A stretch of 64,000 bases of DNA from Perognathus longimembris pacificus (GCF_023159225.1 NC_063164.1:72649300-72713299); one strand, 5' to 3'. Shown: positions 12,761 through 25,285, numbered from the stretch's first letter. Notes: generated by a model not told the origin, from the sequence alone. A program made the numbers and translations.

Positions 12761-12879
12761 GAGGAAGTTTTATGTACTGGGATGAGGACTCTAAGAAATT
12801 ATGACAATAGAAAAGCAAACAAGTAGTTCTTGCTCCTACCACTTGTATCATGTCTCCATCCTTTGTTCTCTGGTTATTT

Positions 12880-13085
12880 TTGAGATAGAACCTCATGTTT
12901 TTTCCCAGACCAGACTATGATCCCCGTATTTTATATTTCTTTTTGTAGTTGGATTGGCTGGTGTGCCCTTTTTCCTCTTGAGATGGGTGTCTTGGTTATT
13001 TCTTTTGCCTGGATTGGTCTCAAACTGCCATTTTCCTAAGCTCCTCCTTCTGACTTGCTAGGATTACAGGTGTGAACCACTGGGG
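12880..13085 (-). mobile_element. Degenerate 7SL/B1-like SINE, antisense
   Basis: 'ggattggtctcaaactgcca' and 'gctaggattacaggtgtgaa' are the reverse complement of the B1/Alu head and mid region. The left part has diverged repeats of the same kind, suggesting a dimeric or composite SINE. Confidence 0.6.
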
Positions 13086-13339
13086 CCCTCCTGAAGATGT
13101 TCTCCTGATGTCAAAAAAAAATCACAAAATTACTCTTTTATAGAATTTTATGTCTTGAGATTCCAATAACTTAAAATTTATGTTTTATTTAAAATTTTAA
13201 TGCCAGATTCTTCATTGTCTTCTGGAGACAAGACAGTAATTATTTGCACCAGTGATAATATTACAGGTTAAGCAACACTCACAAGTCAGAAAGCTGGCAA
13301 GGGTGGGAAGAGGGTTGAGGAACTTAGGCACTCTACTCA

Positions 13340-13700
13340 TTTTATTGAAAAAAGTATTATCTTTAGTCGTATAAAGGAGGGGTTACTTAACGAAGCAGTT
13401 TATGAGTACAATGCATCTTGATTTCTGTCACACCTTCAACATTCTCACCCCCCTTTGGCCCTCCCTTTCCCTTATTTTTCTAAATTTTGTGGTATATACA
13501 TTAAATTCTTAACTGCTTTCTTCTTCCTTCCTCTCTTCTTTCCCCTACCTCTTTCCCCTTGCCCATCCCTCTGGCCACCCTTGTGCATTCCCATTTCCTG
13601 GTGATGATTTTGTTAGGCTTTGACCTAGTCTTTTAAAAATATTACACTATTTGGGCTCTCCACAAAGTCTATTATACTTCAGTTAATTCATTTGTAATTA
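13340..13700 (-). mobile_element. Possible L1 3'-end fragment, antisense
   Basis: The 'gtataaaggaggggttac ... gagtacaatgcatcttg' order followed by a pyrimidine-rich block (cccccctttggccctccct, cttcttccttcctctcttc) resembles the reverse complement of a rodent-type L1 3' UTR with polypurine tract. It differs from the other L1 tails in the window, so the assignment is tentative. Confidence 0.35.
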
Positions 13701-13931
13701 CTTACATACCGCCCAATGAGTTCAGGTGCTCTACTCTTTGATTTTTATTTTTTATCAAGGTTTATACAAGGCAAATATTTGGATTTTATGTTGGCAAATT
13801 ATACCATATTGAAATGAAGTATTATTAAAACAGAAATTATCTGTCAATTCCAAACACAATTGCCTCAAAGAATAACACTGGATTTGCTACACTTTTTCTT
13901 TTTGTAGCAGTCATATTTGAATACAGATATT

Positions 13932-14131
13932 TTTTTTTTGCCAGTCCTGGGCCTTGGACTCAGGGCCTGAGCACTGTCCCTGGCTTCTTTTTGCTCAAGG
14001 CTAGCACTCTGCCACTTGAGCCGCAGTGCCACTTCTGGCCATTTTCTGTATATGTGGTGCTGGGGAATTGAACCCAGAGCCTCATGTATACGAGGCAGGC
14101 ACTCTTGCCACTAGGCCATATCCCCAGCCCC
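13932..14131 (-). mobile_element. IDL-Geo SINE, antisense, with 14-bp TSD
   Basis: A full dimer, from the T-run through 'gccagtcctgggccttgg' to 'ctaggccatatccccagccc'. The TSD tgaatacagatatt is perfect at 13918-13931 and 14132-14145. Confidence 0.95.
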
Positions 14132-14496
14132 TGAATACAGATATTCTTTTATGAAGGCAATATTCTTCTCCAAACATGGTGCAGATACTTATTTTTTTAA
14201 GATGGTTTTGGTTAAGAATATGCTTAGCCAGACTTGTTCATATTAGTGCGACATCTGAGATGGTAAGTTCAAAACTTAAGCTAGAAACACATACGTTGTT
14301 CAGATTGTGTTGTAAATAATGAAGTCTAAGCCAAGACAGTGATGAGACTGCATTGGAGGTATTTGCCACAGATCCCACAATTGTTTACATAGAACTGATT
14401 AGTAAACTACTAGAAATTTAACAACAAAAAAAGGATCTCTGGAGATTTTCTAAAATGTTCAGAAAAAAAATTATTTCTACATTATCAATATTATTT

Positions 14497-14776
14497 ATCT
14501 GTTGTGGTATTGAACTCCAGGCCTTGCAATTGCTAAGGAAGAACTCTACTGCTTTGGCCATGCTTCTAGCGATTTTGCTTTATTTGTTTTTCAGGAAGAG
14601 TCTGGCTGTTTTCCTGGCCTGGCTGGGGACCATGATCTGCCTGCCTATGCCTCCTACACAGCTATCATTACAGATGGGAGCCACCATGGTCAGCTTTGAT
14701 ACTTTTTTGCCCTGGCTGGCTTCAAACTACTATCTTCCTTATTTCCACCTCCAAGTAGTTGAGATTACAGGCACAA
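14497..14776 (-). mobile_element. Composite SINE (B1-like + simple tRNA-like), antisense
   Basis: On the minus strand, 7SL/B1-like blocks (14640-14776, with 'gtagttgagattacaggca' and 'ctggcttcaaactactatc' seen in antisense) precede a compact tRNA-like unit (14505-14570) with normally spaced A and B boxes. The 119-codon frame at 14455-14814, rich in hydrophobic residues, is a by-product of this SINE and not a membrane protein gene. Confidence 0.6.
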
Positions 14777-15104
14777 AATATCACGTTTTGTATATATCAA
14801 CTTTAAAGTACTAACATTATTTACTAAGCATTCTCGGCATTAATGCCATCTTTACTTCTCACACTAAGAGGTAGAACCTGTTTCCCCCTTTCAGGATAAG
14901 CTGCACTGTGAGGAGGCTTATGTCTACCAGGTCTAGACCATCTGTAGATGTTTTCTATTTTTCAAGATCCTAACTCTTAAACCTGAGTCTTATGCCATCA
15001 TAGTATTACAAAGTCAAGTGCTGACAAAAATGTGGATAAATGAAAACAACTACATATCATTGCTGGGGTTCAAAAATGACATAATATCTCAGGAAAGGTA
15101 ATTT

Positions 15105-15340
15105 TTTATGTTTTGCCAGTTGTAGGGCTTGTACTTAGGGCCTGGGCACTGCCTGAGATTTTTTGCTCAAGGCAAGTGCTTCACATCTTCAACCCACAGT
15201 ACCACTTCTGGTTTTCTGGTGGTTTATCGTAGATAAGGGTCTCACGGACATTCCTGCCCAGGCTGGCTTTGAACAATGATCCTCAGATATCATCCTCCAA
15301 AGTAGCTAAGATTTCAGTTGTGAGCCATCAGCACCCTGAA
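15105..15340 (-). mobile_element. Composite SINE (B1-like + Geo), antisense
   Basis: Antisense Geo half ('gccagttgtagggcttgtac ... cagtaccacttctgg') followed by antisense B1 ('cccaggctggctttgaacaa ... tagctaagatttcagttgtg'). Confidence 0.75.
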
Positions 15341-15980
15341 AAATAATTTATTTTATGAGGATGACAATGAGTATATCCTACAGATTAGCAAAACAACTGC
15401 TAACTGTAGTAAAACTCTTGGTGTTTTCAGGCATATTATAAGGAGACTGCCATTGAGGAAAACTCACAAATGGTCAGGACAGTGAAAGTGTTCTATTCAT
15501 TTTCCTTATAATGCCACATAACTTTGGCTTTAATTAAGCAGATTGTGTATCCTATTGGCTTGTGACGATTGCTTTTAAAATGTGATTTATATAAAACTAA
15601 GGTTAGAGAAATGTTTAGCAGATCACATAATGACTTAATCATAACTGACGATAACTTGAGGCAGAATGAGAGCTTGGAATCAATATGTAAAGCACATGAA
15701 GAATTGATTTTTTTTGTTTGTGAAATATCTTTTGAGTTTTGATTTATTATTTTTTTTTGCTGTGTGCTTATCAAAACTGAGTGTTCTAAGTCCATGAATG
15801 AGGCAGACTTGCTGAAAACTGTCTACTGCTCAGATAAATTATTGTACATTAGATACTACAAGATTAGTTCACAGATAAGAATAACTAGTCCTTATAAAAT
15901 GGATACAGATATGCTCCATTTTCCTATAGCAATGTTCTCCACTGTAGGAAAACCTGTGAATTTTTAATATTTATAATAAT
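15341..15980. other. Gene-free sequence
   Basis: No recognised gene or repeat. The open frames on both strands (about 60-100 codons) have no protein-like features. Confidence 0.5.
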
Positions 15981-15984
15981 GTAA

Positions 15985-16210
15985 AAGTGGGCACCAGTAG
16001 CTCAGGCCTGTAATCCTAGATGCTCAGGAGACTGAGATTTGAGCAGCCTGGTTTTAAGACAGCTAAGTAAGACAAATACAAGAGACTCTTACTTCCATTT
16101 AACTAGAAAAATGCTGGAAGTAAAAGTGTGACTCAAGGGGTAGAGCACTGGCCTGCAATGAAAAGCTAAGCAAGACCTTGAGTTCAAGCCCTAGTACTGG
16201 TAGAACAAAA
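15985..16210 (+). mobile_element. Composite SINE (B1-like + tRNA-like)
   Basis: B1-like 'gggcaccagtagctcaggcc tgtaatcc', the linker 'gagactcttacttccattta', then the tRNA-like right half ('tgtgactcaaggggtagagc ... ttgagttcaagccc'). Confidence 0.8.
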
Positions 16211-16315
16211 AGATCTCAAATGATGAAATTATTTGGAAATCAATGCAATTATGTCTGCTGCCATTCTGTTTCTCTTAGCAATCATATGCATTACCTATTT
16301 TATTGTACATTTACC

Positions 16316-16343
16316 ATATATATATATATATATATATATATAT
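16316..16343. repeat. (TA)n microsatellite
   Basis: A pure run of alternating TA, about 13 units. Confidence 0.95.
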
Positions 16344-16349
16344 CCTTTG

Positions 16350-18232
16350 TTACCTTCTTGTTGTTCATTGGCTTATATACAGGCTTCTACTATTTTCAAT
16401 GAAAATGGTCCTAGTAACATATGACATCTGGCTATTGTGTTCATAACTGCACATGAAGTTGTTAGCTAAAGTACACAGATCTCATTGAAAGCTACAAAGG
16501 TGAACTACAATGAGTATATAAACTCAGTTTTGTGAGGTCATTTACAGTGCTTTCCTAGTTAATGCTGAAGTTTGAATCATTTTATTAACACAGAAGCTGC
16601 CTGTTTAAGAGGCAAGCAAGGTAATACCAGGGAAAGCAACTGATTTTCACAAAGAACTTGCATTGGTTCCTGGTCTTTAGATGCAGATTACAAAATGTAC
16701 TAAAGCTTTATTAACTTGTTCACCTAGGAAACATTTGAGTCTGGTAATTTTAAGACCTACTTGGATTTACTTAGAATTTTAAGGGGTCAGGGAATGAAAA
16801 ATCTTCCTGGGCATTTAAGCAAATAGGAATATTTTTATCTAGCCACTTAGAACCCTCATATGCTAACTCAACATTAATAGTAGAATAGACATTGTAACAT
16901 GTGTATTAGACCCTCATACAAATCAGGTAAGTAGAGTCTAAGAGGAATCTACAGTTGGTTGCAAAACTTGACTTTTGCCTATTGTAATGAAAGGAATTTT
17001 CAAGAGAATTGCAGTTCCTATCTGTCCTAGCCCTGCTCAGGGGATGATTATGGATTACAAAGTTATCCTCTACACCCCCCCCCCCCAATTCCATGCATTC
17101 CCTTAGTTGACCATAGCTATGTGAGGCAATTTAAAATATGCCAGTTGGTAGATGCATATTTATTTGTACTGCCCTAAGACAGCTACCAACACACTCTTGA
17201 CCACTATAGTGAATAACAAGCAAAATCCTTTCCCCACTAGCCCCATAGTTTATCTTCTATGCATAGGTTTGTATAGGAATTCTGCAGAACCCCTTGGCTG
17301 GGGCCGTTCATCTTTCTAGTATTTTCTTCCTGAGACAACTCTGTTGCTTCCAGGAATCTGGAATATATTTCAATACAAATGACTTGACTCCCTCTGGCAG
17401 CAAGATGGTCCTGCCTACCTGAGTAGCATCCACAGTTCTCCAGGAGGTGTGCCCTGCAGATACTTTTCCTACTCAAAGTCAATTTGAAAAGCTGCATACT
17501 ACAGATAGCTATCAGTTTGAGCCCTAACTTTGGCCTTTTCAATTTGCTACCCTCTCTGTTGATCTGTTGGGGTAGTCAGTGGGTTATGGCACTTGATTTC
17601 TACTGCTCCTTATTCCAAGGCTACGCTATATGGCTGTGATATCCAGGCTTTGAAGTTAGTAGAAGGTAAATTTGGGAAAATATGCTTGAGAAATTTAATA
17701 GTTCTTTGGTGCACTCATATATTACTTAGAAAATACAAAAGCAAAATTGAAATTTGTCATCCTTTGTTGAGACTAAAATGGTTGAGTCAAAGCAACTGAC
17801 TCTTAGCTTTGCCAGTATGTAATTTTTTTACTTCATAATATATATTTATTTTAAAAATAAATGAAAAGATTACCCCTAGATTTATGCAATTTTTGTTTTG
17901 GTTTCAAAAATGTCAAGTAGTATTGATGTCACCACATCTTAAAAAAAAATCCTTCCCTAGATTTGGAAGTTAAATAGTGCGTAACTCCAAACTTTGATCT
18001 TAGAAAAATTTTCATGGCTTTTGAAACCTATTTTCCAATGTGCAGAGGATGTAAATAATTTTATCTTCTGTTGCATGGCCCTCCAATTTTGTTGAGGTAT
18101 TTGACCTTGGTACAATTAACGAAAACAATTCTAACATCCTAATTTCTTTTTCTCACCAACAATTGATTATAGGAACACAATTGTTAAGCAAGCACAAACA
18201 GTGAAAATGTTTGTTGTGTTATGAAGGAATTT
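16350..18232. other. Gene-free unique sequence
   Basis: No recognised gene or transposon. A run of about 11 C lies near 17076-17086. Confidence 0.5.
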
Positions 18233-18244
18233 AAGAACTCTTTT

Positions 18245-18841
18245 CCTAAATTATACTAAATGAAGTGAGCCAGACCCAAAGAAACATGGACTTTATGGTT
18301 TCTCTCATAGGGAATAATTAGCACAGGTTTAGGCTAGTCACAGCATAGGATCACAAGAGCCCAAGAGCTATGCCCTTATGAACACATCAGATGATGCTAA
18401 GTGAAATGAACTCCATGTTATGGATATGAGTGTTATATCACTGCTGTAATTACTTTCAATATGCCATGTGAAACTGTAGCTTCTTTTGTTGATGATCCTC
18501 TTGTATGCCCTTCCTGTGGTTGTACCCGCACTATCACTGCATCTTATCCGAGTACCCTGAATACTGTATATACTGGTATTAGAACTGGGGAAGTGGAACG
18601 GAATATCAAAATTGAAAGACAAAGGATAAAAAGACAAACACCTCCAAAAACAATACTTGCAAAACCATTTGATGTAAACCAACTGAACAACTCATAGGGG
18701 AAGAGGGAAAGGGGGAGGGGGAGAGGGATGGAGAATGAGGGAGGAGGTAACAAACAGTACAAGAAATGTACCTATGGCCTAATGTGTGTAACTGTAACCT
18801 CTCTGTACATCACTTTGACAATAAATAAGTAATTAAAAAAA
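18245..18841 (+). mobile_element. 5'-truncated L1 3' end with TSD
   Basis: Starts at the last codons of ORF2 (the 'gagccagacccaaagaaaca' segment), carries the whole 3' UTR with the polypurine tract at 18697-18747, and ends at 'cactttgacaataaataag' plus A tail. The 12-bp TSD aagaactctttt lies at 18233-18244 and 18842-18853. Confidence 0.93.
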
Positions 18842-19213
18842 AAGAACTCTTTTTCTTAGGCAATGGTTCAACTTCTTTGAACAACTCCCTTACAGTACAG
18901 CCAAACCAGGAGAATTTGTGGTGGGGGGAGTGGAGATTGGCATGAATTTAGAGAGGAAGAGTGGGTGAATGTCATCATAATATTTAATGTATATATGTGA
19001 AAATGGAACCAGGTAGCTTGTGGTGATGGGTGGGCCTGGGGAGAAAAATGAAAAGGATGACATTGATTAGGATGCTTTGTCCTTATAAATGGACCTGTTG
19101 AAAGCCCTTTGTACAATTACTTAAACAAAATTTTAAAAATAATTGTTTGGTTTAACATTTACAATCTAAACTAATCACAGTCTGTTTCTGACATTAAAAA
19201 CAAAATAACAATT

Positions 19214-19440
19214 TTAGCTGGATGCTCTTAGTTCACACTTGTAAGGCTAGCTATTCAGATGGCTGAAATCTGAAGATCATGGTTCAGAGCCAACCCAGTC
19301 ATGAAAGTTCCTAAGACTCTTATCTCCAAATTAGCACCAAAAAGTGGAGCCTTGGCTCAAAGTGGTTGAATGCTAGCCTTGTATAAAGAGCTCAAAGACA
19401 GCACCCAGGCCCCAAGTTCAAGTCCCAGGACTAGCACACG
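19214..19440 (+). mobile_element. Composite SINE (B1-like + Geo)
   Basis: 'agctggatgctcttagttca' B1-like head, 'agactcttatctccaaatta' linker, and a Geo half with 'tggctcaaagtggttgaatg' and 'aagttcaagtcccaggac'. It abuts the CA microsatellite, which probably grew from its A-rich tail. Confidence 0.8.
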
Positions 19441-19451
19441 CACTCACATAA

Positions 19452-19494
19452 CACACGCACACACACACACACACACACACGCACACACACACAC
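19452..19494 (+). repeat. (CA)n microsatellite at SINE tail
   Basis: Nearly pure AC/CA repeats with one GC interruption, directly 3' of the composite SINE. Confidence 0.95.
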
Positions 19495-19499
19495 GAAAT

Positions 19500-20600
19500 A
19501 TGAAATTTGAAAAAATTAATGGTCTAGGGAATTTTAAACATCTTAGTGAAGGGCAGGGAATGTAAGCACTGTGAGACCCTCTGGTTTTAATCAACTTTAT
19601 TGACCTTGACCTTTTTTGTTTTTTACATATCATATACACAGAAAGGACCCAAACACTGAGTGACTGTGTTGGGTTAGAAAGAGTTCAGTACAGAAGGCCT
19701 GGTCTAGATACTTTCTATGTGGCCCAGCCTTTTGAGTACAGAAATTATAGGTCTTCATCATCATGCCTGGCTTATTTTCCTTAAATGGATTGCTATGCCA
19801 GTATGGATTCATTCAGATGTAAACGATATCAAGGCAGTTTATAGTAGCTTGACAGAATTGGGTTTTATGCTTATTCTGCAACAAGAAGTCTGGCAATGGA
19901 TGACTATTGGCTTTGATTTAGTGCTTTGATGGTGAAAAGGCCAGAATTGGTTAACTTTTTCCTTGTATTTGACACTTTTAATCATAACAAGGGTCCTGAA
20001 CTCCACATATGTAGAAATAAGGAAAAAAGAAGAGGATGCAGCAGATAGTGTAGTAGCAACTAGCACAGTAGGGAAAGGAAGGAGTTTCATCTGTTGATGT
20101 TTGATTTTGAATTATATCCTTTATAAAAGAGTAATTAAGCAGTCCACAGCACACAGGATGATCATCATTATTTAATCTCAGTTTACTACTATACATCGTG
20201 TATGTGAAAAATCCTTTTATAAAAGCCTGTATATCAGCTAGAAACAAAGTTTGAATAAATGATAAAACAATAAGGCATACCTTTTAAACAAAAGAATCAA
20301 TTTTTCTGTAAGTTGAGCCCAATACTATGTTGGTTTTTAATGCACATTGAATTTGCATGATAATTTCAGAGGCTACACTTAAAATGTCTCAAATACTTTT
20401 AGTTGAGATATTCCGTGTCAAACATCTGCTGCTACATTTGCAATTCTGTTACACTTGCAACACAGACTTCGCTCTTCATGATAAATTCTGTTGGGACGCC
20501 TTCCTGTCGTTTCTGCTTAATAAATCTGTGAATAGAAAATATATTTGCCTTCACAGATAGACACAGTATTTCTTTCCTTAACTTTCACACACTTTATCAG
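19500..20600. other. Gene-free unique sequence
   Basis: No gene or repeat recognised. The short frames on both strands (60-90 codons) overlap each other and have no recognisable domain. Confidence 0.5.
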
Positions 20601-20602
20601 AA

Positions 20603-20828
20603 TAATGGCTAATATTTAATCAACACTTACCATATGCTGGGCACAGTATTAACGCAATTTTACATTCATAGCTTGTGGTAGGCATTTTGATGATCATTTT
20701 GTAGTCGAGGTTACTAAGGCATAGAGAGGTTTAGTAGCTAAGTAACTTTCCTGATTTGTGCGGACAACTGAAGATAGAGATGGAATTCAAATCTGGCAGT
20801 GGTTCTAGTGTTCAAGACCTGAACTGCC
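20603..20828 (-). mobile_element. MIR SINE, antisense
   Basis: The order 'caacacttaccatatgctgg gcacagtatt', 'actaaggcatagagaggttt agtagctaagtaactttcct' and 'gagatggaattcaaatctgg' is the reverse complement of the MIR core and 3' region. An old pan-mammalian tRNA-derived SINE. Confidence 0.8.
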
Positions 20829-20851
20829 TTCAAATCTTCTAAGAAATATTA

Positions 20852-21282
20852 TCCCTTCCCTTCTCTTTTCCTTCCCTTCCTTCCCTTCTCTTTCCTTCCC
20901 TTTCCTGTTTTCTTTCTGTTTCCTTCTCTTTCCCTTCCTTTTCCTTCCTTCCTCCCTTCCTTTCTTCCTCTTTCTCTGTCTACTCTCCTTCTTTCCTTCC
21001 TTCCCTTCTTCCTTCCCTCCCTCCCTCCTTCCTTCCCTCCCTCCCTCCTTCCCTCCTTTCTTCTTTCTTCTTTCCCTCCCTCCCTCCCTCCCTTCCTTCT
21101 TCCCTCCCTCCCTCCCTCCCTCCCTCCCTCCCTCCCTCCCTCCCTTCCTTCCTTCCTTCCTTCCTTCCTTCCTTCCTTCCTTCCTTCCTTCCTTCCTTCC
21201 TTCCTTCCTTCCTTCCTTCCTTCCTTCCCTTCCTATCTTCCTTCCTTCTTTCCTTCCTTCCTTCTTTCATTCTTCCTTCTGT
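20852..21282 (+). repeat. Long polypyrimidine (CCTT/CCCT)n tract
   Basis: About 430 bp of almost pure pyrimidine. Imperfect TTCC/TTTCC repeats come first, then CCCT-rich blocks (21062-21142), then a near-perfect (TTCC)n block of about 85 bp (21143-21228). It could form triplex or slipped structures. The Arg/Glu/Gly/Lys frame on the minus strand is an artefact of the repeat. Confidence 0.97.
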
Positions 21283-21289
21283 ACTGGGC

Positions 21290-23080
21290 TAAGAGGTATA
21301 CTTTCAATCATGTAGAATTTTGTTTTATTCTGCTTCTTAGTCTATAAGCTGCAAGGGTATTTGGTACCCATCTTTTATCTTAGGGACATCATATTTAAAC
21401 ATCCCAACAAAATCAGTTTGTAGAAGTAATTAAATTGACTAGTAATTGCAATATTTGTGTATTTAATTATTTTTATTTGATATTATTGTTCAGGCAACAA
21501 TAATAGTACAAAGAATCTCACTTTTCACCCATGTTCTTTAAATGTTAACAACTTACTATAATTGATTTATTCTATCTATCCATCATGTATCCCATTGTTT
21601 AGAACAGTTACATGATTAAACCAAGGAATTTGAACATCTACCTCCTTTGGGAATGATTAGTTACTGTGCTATATTTTAAGTGTTTTATTGTAGGAAGGGG
21701 GAAGGGAAAAGAAGCTGGTTGAGGGTCTTTGCCAGAATACTTACATTATAATTTTCTCTTGTGGGATGTACACACTGTAGAAATACATATACTACTTTCC
21801 CATACATAAGTTGCATTTCAGCTGTTAATTATTTGTTTTCTTAATAAAGTATTGTTTTATTATTTCTTTATTATCTTACCTCAATATTAGACCTCAATTA
21901 TCACTATGAGGCACAGCATGGGTATGTGAGTGACATAGAAATCTGCTTTGGAGGCTGGGCATGAGGTTAGTTTCTATTACTTTCAGATAGCCCAAAATAC
22001 TTAAGTTTGAGGTATAACTGAGCTTTTTTTTTTTTTTTTAAATTTTAGAAAACTGAGATCCCATACAAATTTTACACATTAAAGTTGGCCTGAGGTGGTT
22101 CTTTCCTTCCCAAATAAGAGCTTTTGGTTTGTATAGCACATTTGGGGTGCTAAATTCTGAATAAAAAAGAATGGCATAAAATTTTTAAAGTTTTAAATGA
22201 ACTCACAGATTCTATAGTTATGATATTACCAACCTTATCTTTCTATTAGACAATTCAAAATGTAGGGATAAAAATAGGGATGAAGATATGTTACTACCTG
22301 TTCATAAATATGGAAGATTAATTCCTATATCTGCTGAGATATATGTTTAACATCCCATTACCAAATTCTAATAAAATAGATTTAAGCAGCTAGTTTCTTA
22401 TAAAGTATTTTCAATTGTCATATGTTCACTAGTATACTGTGAAACTATAAAATGAGAGCTATTCACACCTATATGCAAATGTACACACATTAGGGCTTGG
22501 ATTTGGAAAGAATGTAATGCATTTTGGCAAACTTATTTTGTATTGAAGATCCTTAATACTTGCCAAGGACATAGTAGTATTAGAGATATAGAATGGATAA
22601 GGCCTTTTTAGAAAAATGTGATGTATTAGTAAATGCATATTTTCATTCAACAGTTACATTATATTTTTATTGAAAATGTGAAAGAAGACATAAATGTTAT
22701 AGAAGGGTACTTTTGCAAAAATAACTGGGGAGAAAGCAACAATGGAGAAGAAAGTATGTAGACTTTGGCCTTAAGTTGACTAGCATTTGAAGTTCAGTGT
22801 GGTCCCTGAGTATGAGGAATTAAACGCCTTTGACATATTCTCTCTGAACTTCAATTTCCTTCTCTCTATATACAAGCTTGTAGATAAACTGTTCTATGTT
22901 CCATTGCTTTGGAGGGAAAAAGAAGTCATATATCTGCTTCTGCTATTAATTTTTCATATAACAAACCATTCCAAATCTTAGTAGCTTGAAGAAACAGCAG
23001 CACTTATTTTGCACATAGGTTTAGAGTTTTGAGAACATTCCCTGGAGACAACTTTTCTCTATTCCTCTAGACATCAAAAC
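21290..23080. other. Gene-free AT-rich sequence
   Basis: No recognised gene or clear transposon. A T-run lies at 22025-22039. Confidence 0.5.
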
Positions 23081-23099
23081 TATGGCTAGTGTAATTTAT

Positions 23100-23289
23100 T
23101 ATTTTTTTTGCCAGTCCTGGGCCTTGGACTCAGGGACTGAGCACTATCCTAACTTCTTTTTGCTCAAGGCTAGCACTCTGCCACTTGAGCCACAGCGCCA
23201 CTTCTGGCCATTTTCTATATATGTGGAACTGGGGAATTGAACCCAGGGCTTCATGTATACGAGGCAAGCACTATTGCCACTAGGCCATA
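23100..23289 (-). mobile_element. IDL-Geo SINE, antisense, 5'-truncated at L1 junction
   Basis: Geo and ID monomers are present in antisense, but the copy stops at 'cactaggccata', lacking the last ~11 bases of the ID head (tccccagcccc in antisense). It is joined directly to the 5' end of a sense-strand L1. Confidence 0.9.
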
Positions 23290-24800
23290 AGATACTTATG
23301 TATCACCCTGCACCAAAATCAATTCCAAATGGATCAAAGACCTCGAAAGTAAAACAGATACCCTGAAAACACTAAAGGAAGGAGTAGGAGAAACACTTAG
23401 GCTCCTTGGTACAGGATAGAACTTCCTTAACAAAGACCTAGAAATGCTACCAATCAAAGAAAGGATGGACAAATGGGACTGCATCAAACTGCAGAGCTTC
23501 TGCACGGCAAAGGACATAGCTCGCAAGATAAACAGAAAGCCCACAGATTGGGAAAAGATCTTTACCGGCCATACAACAGACAAAGACCTCATATCTAAAA
23601 TATATGTAGAACTAAAAAAATTACCTTCCTCCAAAACAAAACCGCAAAGAACCAATAGCCCCCTCAACAAGTGGGCTAAAGACTTAAAAAGAGACTTCTC
23701 TGATGAGGAAATGAGAATGGCCAAGAGACATATGAAAAAGTGCTCTTCATCACTGGCCATAAAAGAAATGCAAATCAAAACTATATTGAGATTCCATCTC
23801 ACCCCAGTAAGAATGTCCTATATCAAGAAAACTAACAATAACAAATGTTAGAGAGGATTTGGCCAAAAGGGAACCCTACTTCATTGTTGGTGGGAATGTA
23901 AACTGGTTCAGCCACTCAGGAAAGTGGTATGGAGATTCCTCAGAAGGCTAAACATAGAGCTACACTATGACCCAGTAGCCCCACTTTTAGTCATCTACCC
24001 AAAAGACCACAAACAAGAACACACTAAAGCCACCAGCACAACAATGTTCAATGCACCACAATTTGTCATAGCTAGAATCTGGAACCAACCCAGATGCCCC
24101 TCAGTAGATGAATGGATCAGGAAAATATGGTACATGTACACAGTGGGATTTTATGCCTCTCTCAGAAAGAATGACACTACCCCATTCGTAAGGAAATGGA
24201 AGGACTTGGAAAAAATTATACTAAGTGTAGTGAGCCAGAACCAAAGAAACATGGACTCTATGTTCTCCCTCATAGGGAATAATTAGTACAGGTTTAGGCT
24301 AGTCAAATCAGAGGATCACAAGAGCCCAATAGCTATACCCTTATGAACACATAAGATGATGCTAAGTGAAATGAACTCCATGTTATGGAAACGACTGTTA
24401 GATCACTGTTGTAATTACTTTCAACATGCCATGTGAAACCATAGCTTCTATTATTGATGATCCTCTTGTATCCCCTTCCTGTGGTTGTACCTACACTATC
24501 TCTGTATCTTATCTGAGTACATTGGAAACCGTGTATACTGGTATTAGAACCAGGAAACTGAAAGGGAATAGCAAAATCGAGAGACTCAGGGTAAAAAGAC
24601 AAATGACTACAAAAGCAATACTTGCAAAACTGTTTGGTGTAAATGAACTGAACAACTCATGGGGGAAAAGGGAGAGGGGGAGGGGGAGGGAGGAATGAGG
24701 GAGGAGGTAACAAACAGTGCAAGAAATGTATCCAATGCCTAACGTATGAAAATGTATCCTCTCTGTACATCAGTTTGACAATAAAAAATTTAAAAAAAAG
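23290..24800 (+). mobile_element. 5'-truncated L1: ORF2 C-terminus and 3' UTR
   Basis: Begins at ORF2 codons for the '[17 protein letters not shown]'-type segment and carries two long open blocks (23444-23851 and 23924-24286) separated by a stop and a small shift. Then comes the 3' UTR with its polypurine tract (24660-24712), ending at 'cagtttgacaataaaaaatt' and an A tail. The C-terminal '[20 protein letters not shown]' block is clear. Moderately young, not intact. Confidence 0.93.
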
Positions 24801-25285
24801 CATGGCTGGTACAACCACAGAAAGGGGATACAAGAGGATCATCAACAATAGAAGCTACAGTTTCACATGGCATGTTGAAAGTAATTACAACAGAGATATA
24901 CCAGTCATTTCCATAACATGGAGTTCATTTCACTTAGCATCAAGTACCTGCACTATCACTGTACCTTATCTGAGTACACTGGATACTGTATATACTGGTA
25001 TTAGAACTAGGGAAGTGAAAGGGAATATAAAAATCGAGAGACAAAGGATAAAAAGACAGACAACTCCAAAAGCAATACTTGCAAACCATTCTGTGTAAAC
25101 CAACTGAACAACTCATGAGGGGAGAGGGAGAGGGAGAAGGAGGAGGGGGGAATGAAGGAAGCGGTAACAAACAGTACAAGAAATGTGCCCAAGGCTTAAT
25201 ATATGTACCTGCAACCCCTCTGTACATCACTTTGACAATAAATAAGAAAAAGAAAAACAAAAAAACAACAACAACAACAAAAAGG
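24801..25285 (+). mobile_element. 5'-inverted (twin-primed) short L1 3' end
   Basis: 24810-24945 is L1 3' UTR in antisense. 24946-25260 continues the same 3' UTR in sense, with polypurine tract and A-rich tail. The two pieces abut in the consensus near the 'ggttgtacc' position. A TSD-like repeat flanks it: aaaagcatggctgg at 24797-24809 and aaaggtatggctgg at 25281-25294. Confidence 0.85.

Noticed and set aside
14455..14814. A 119-codon hydrophobic frame resembling a membrane protein
   Set aside because: It coincides with an antisense B1-like/tRNA-like composite SINE. The hydrophobicity comes from T-rich antisense sequence.
21143..21228. Regular short repeats that might suggest a CRISPR-like array
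   Set aside because: Four-base units without spacers in a eukaryotic genome; a simple microsatellite.
20980..21270. A 96-codon minus-strand frame of Arg/Lys/Glu/Gly repeats
   Set aside because: It is the translation of the polypyrimidine repeat, with no non-repetitive protein sequence.
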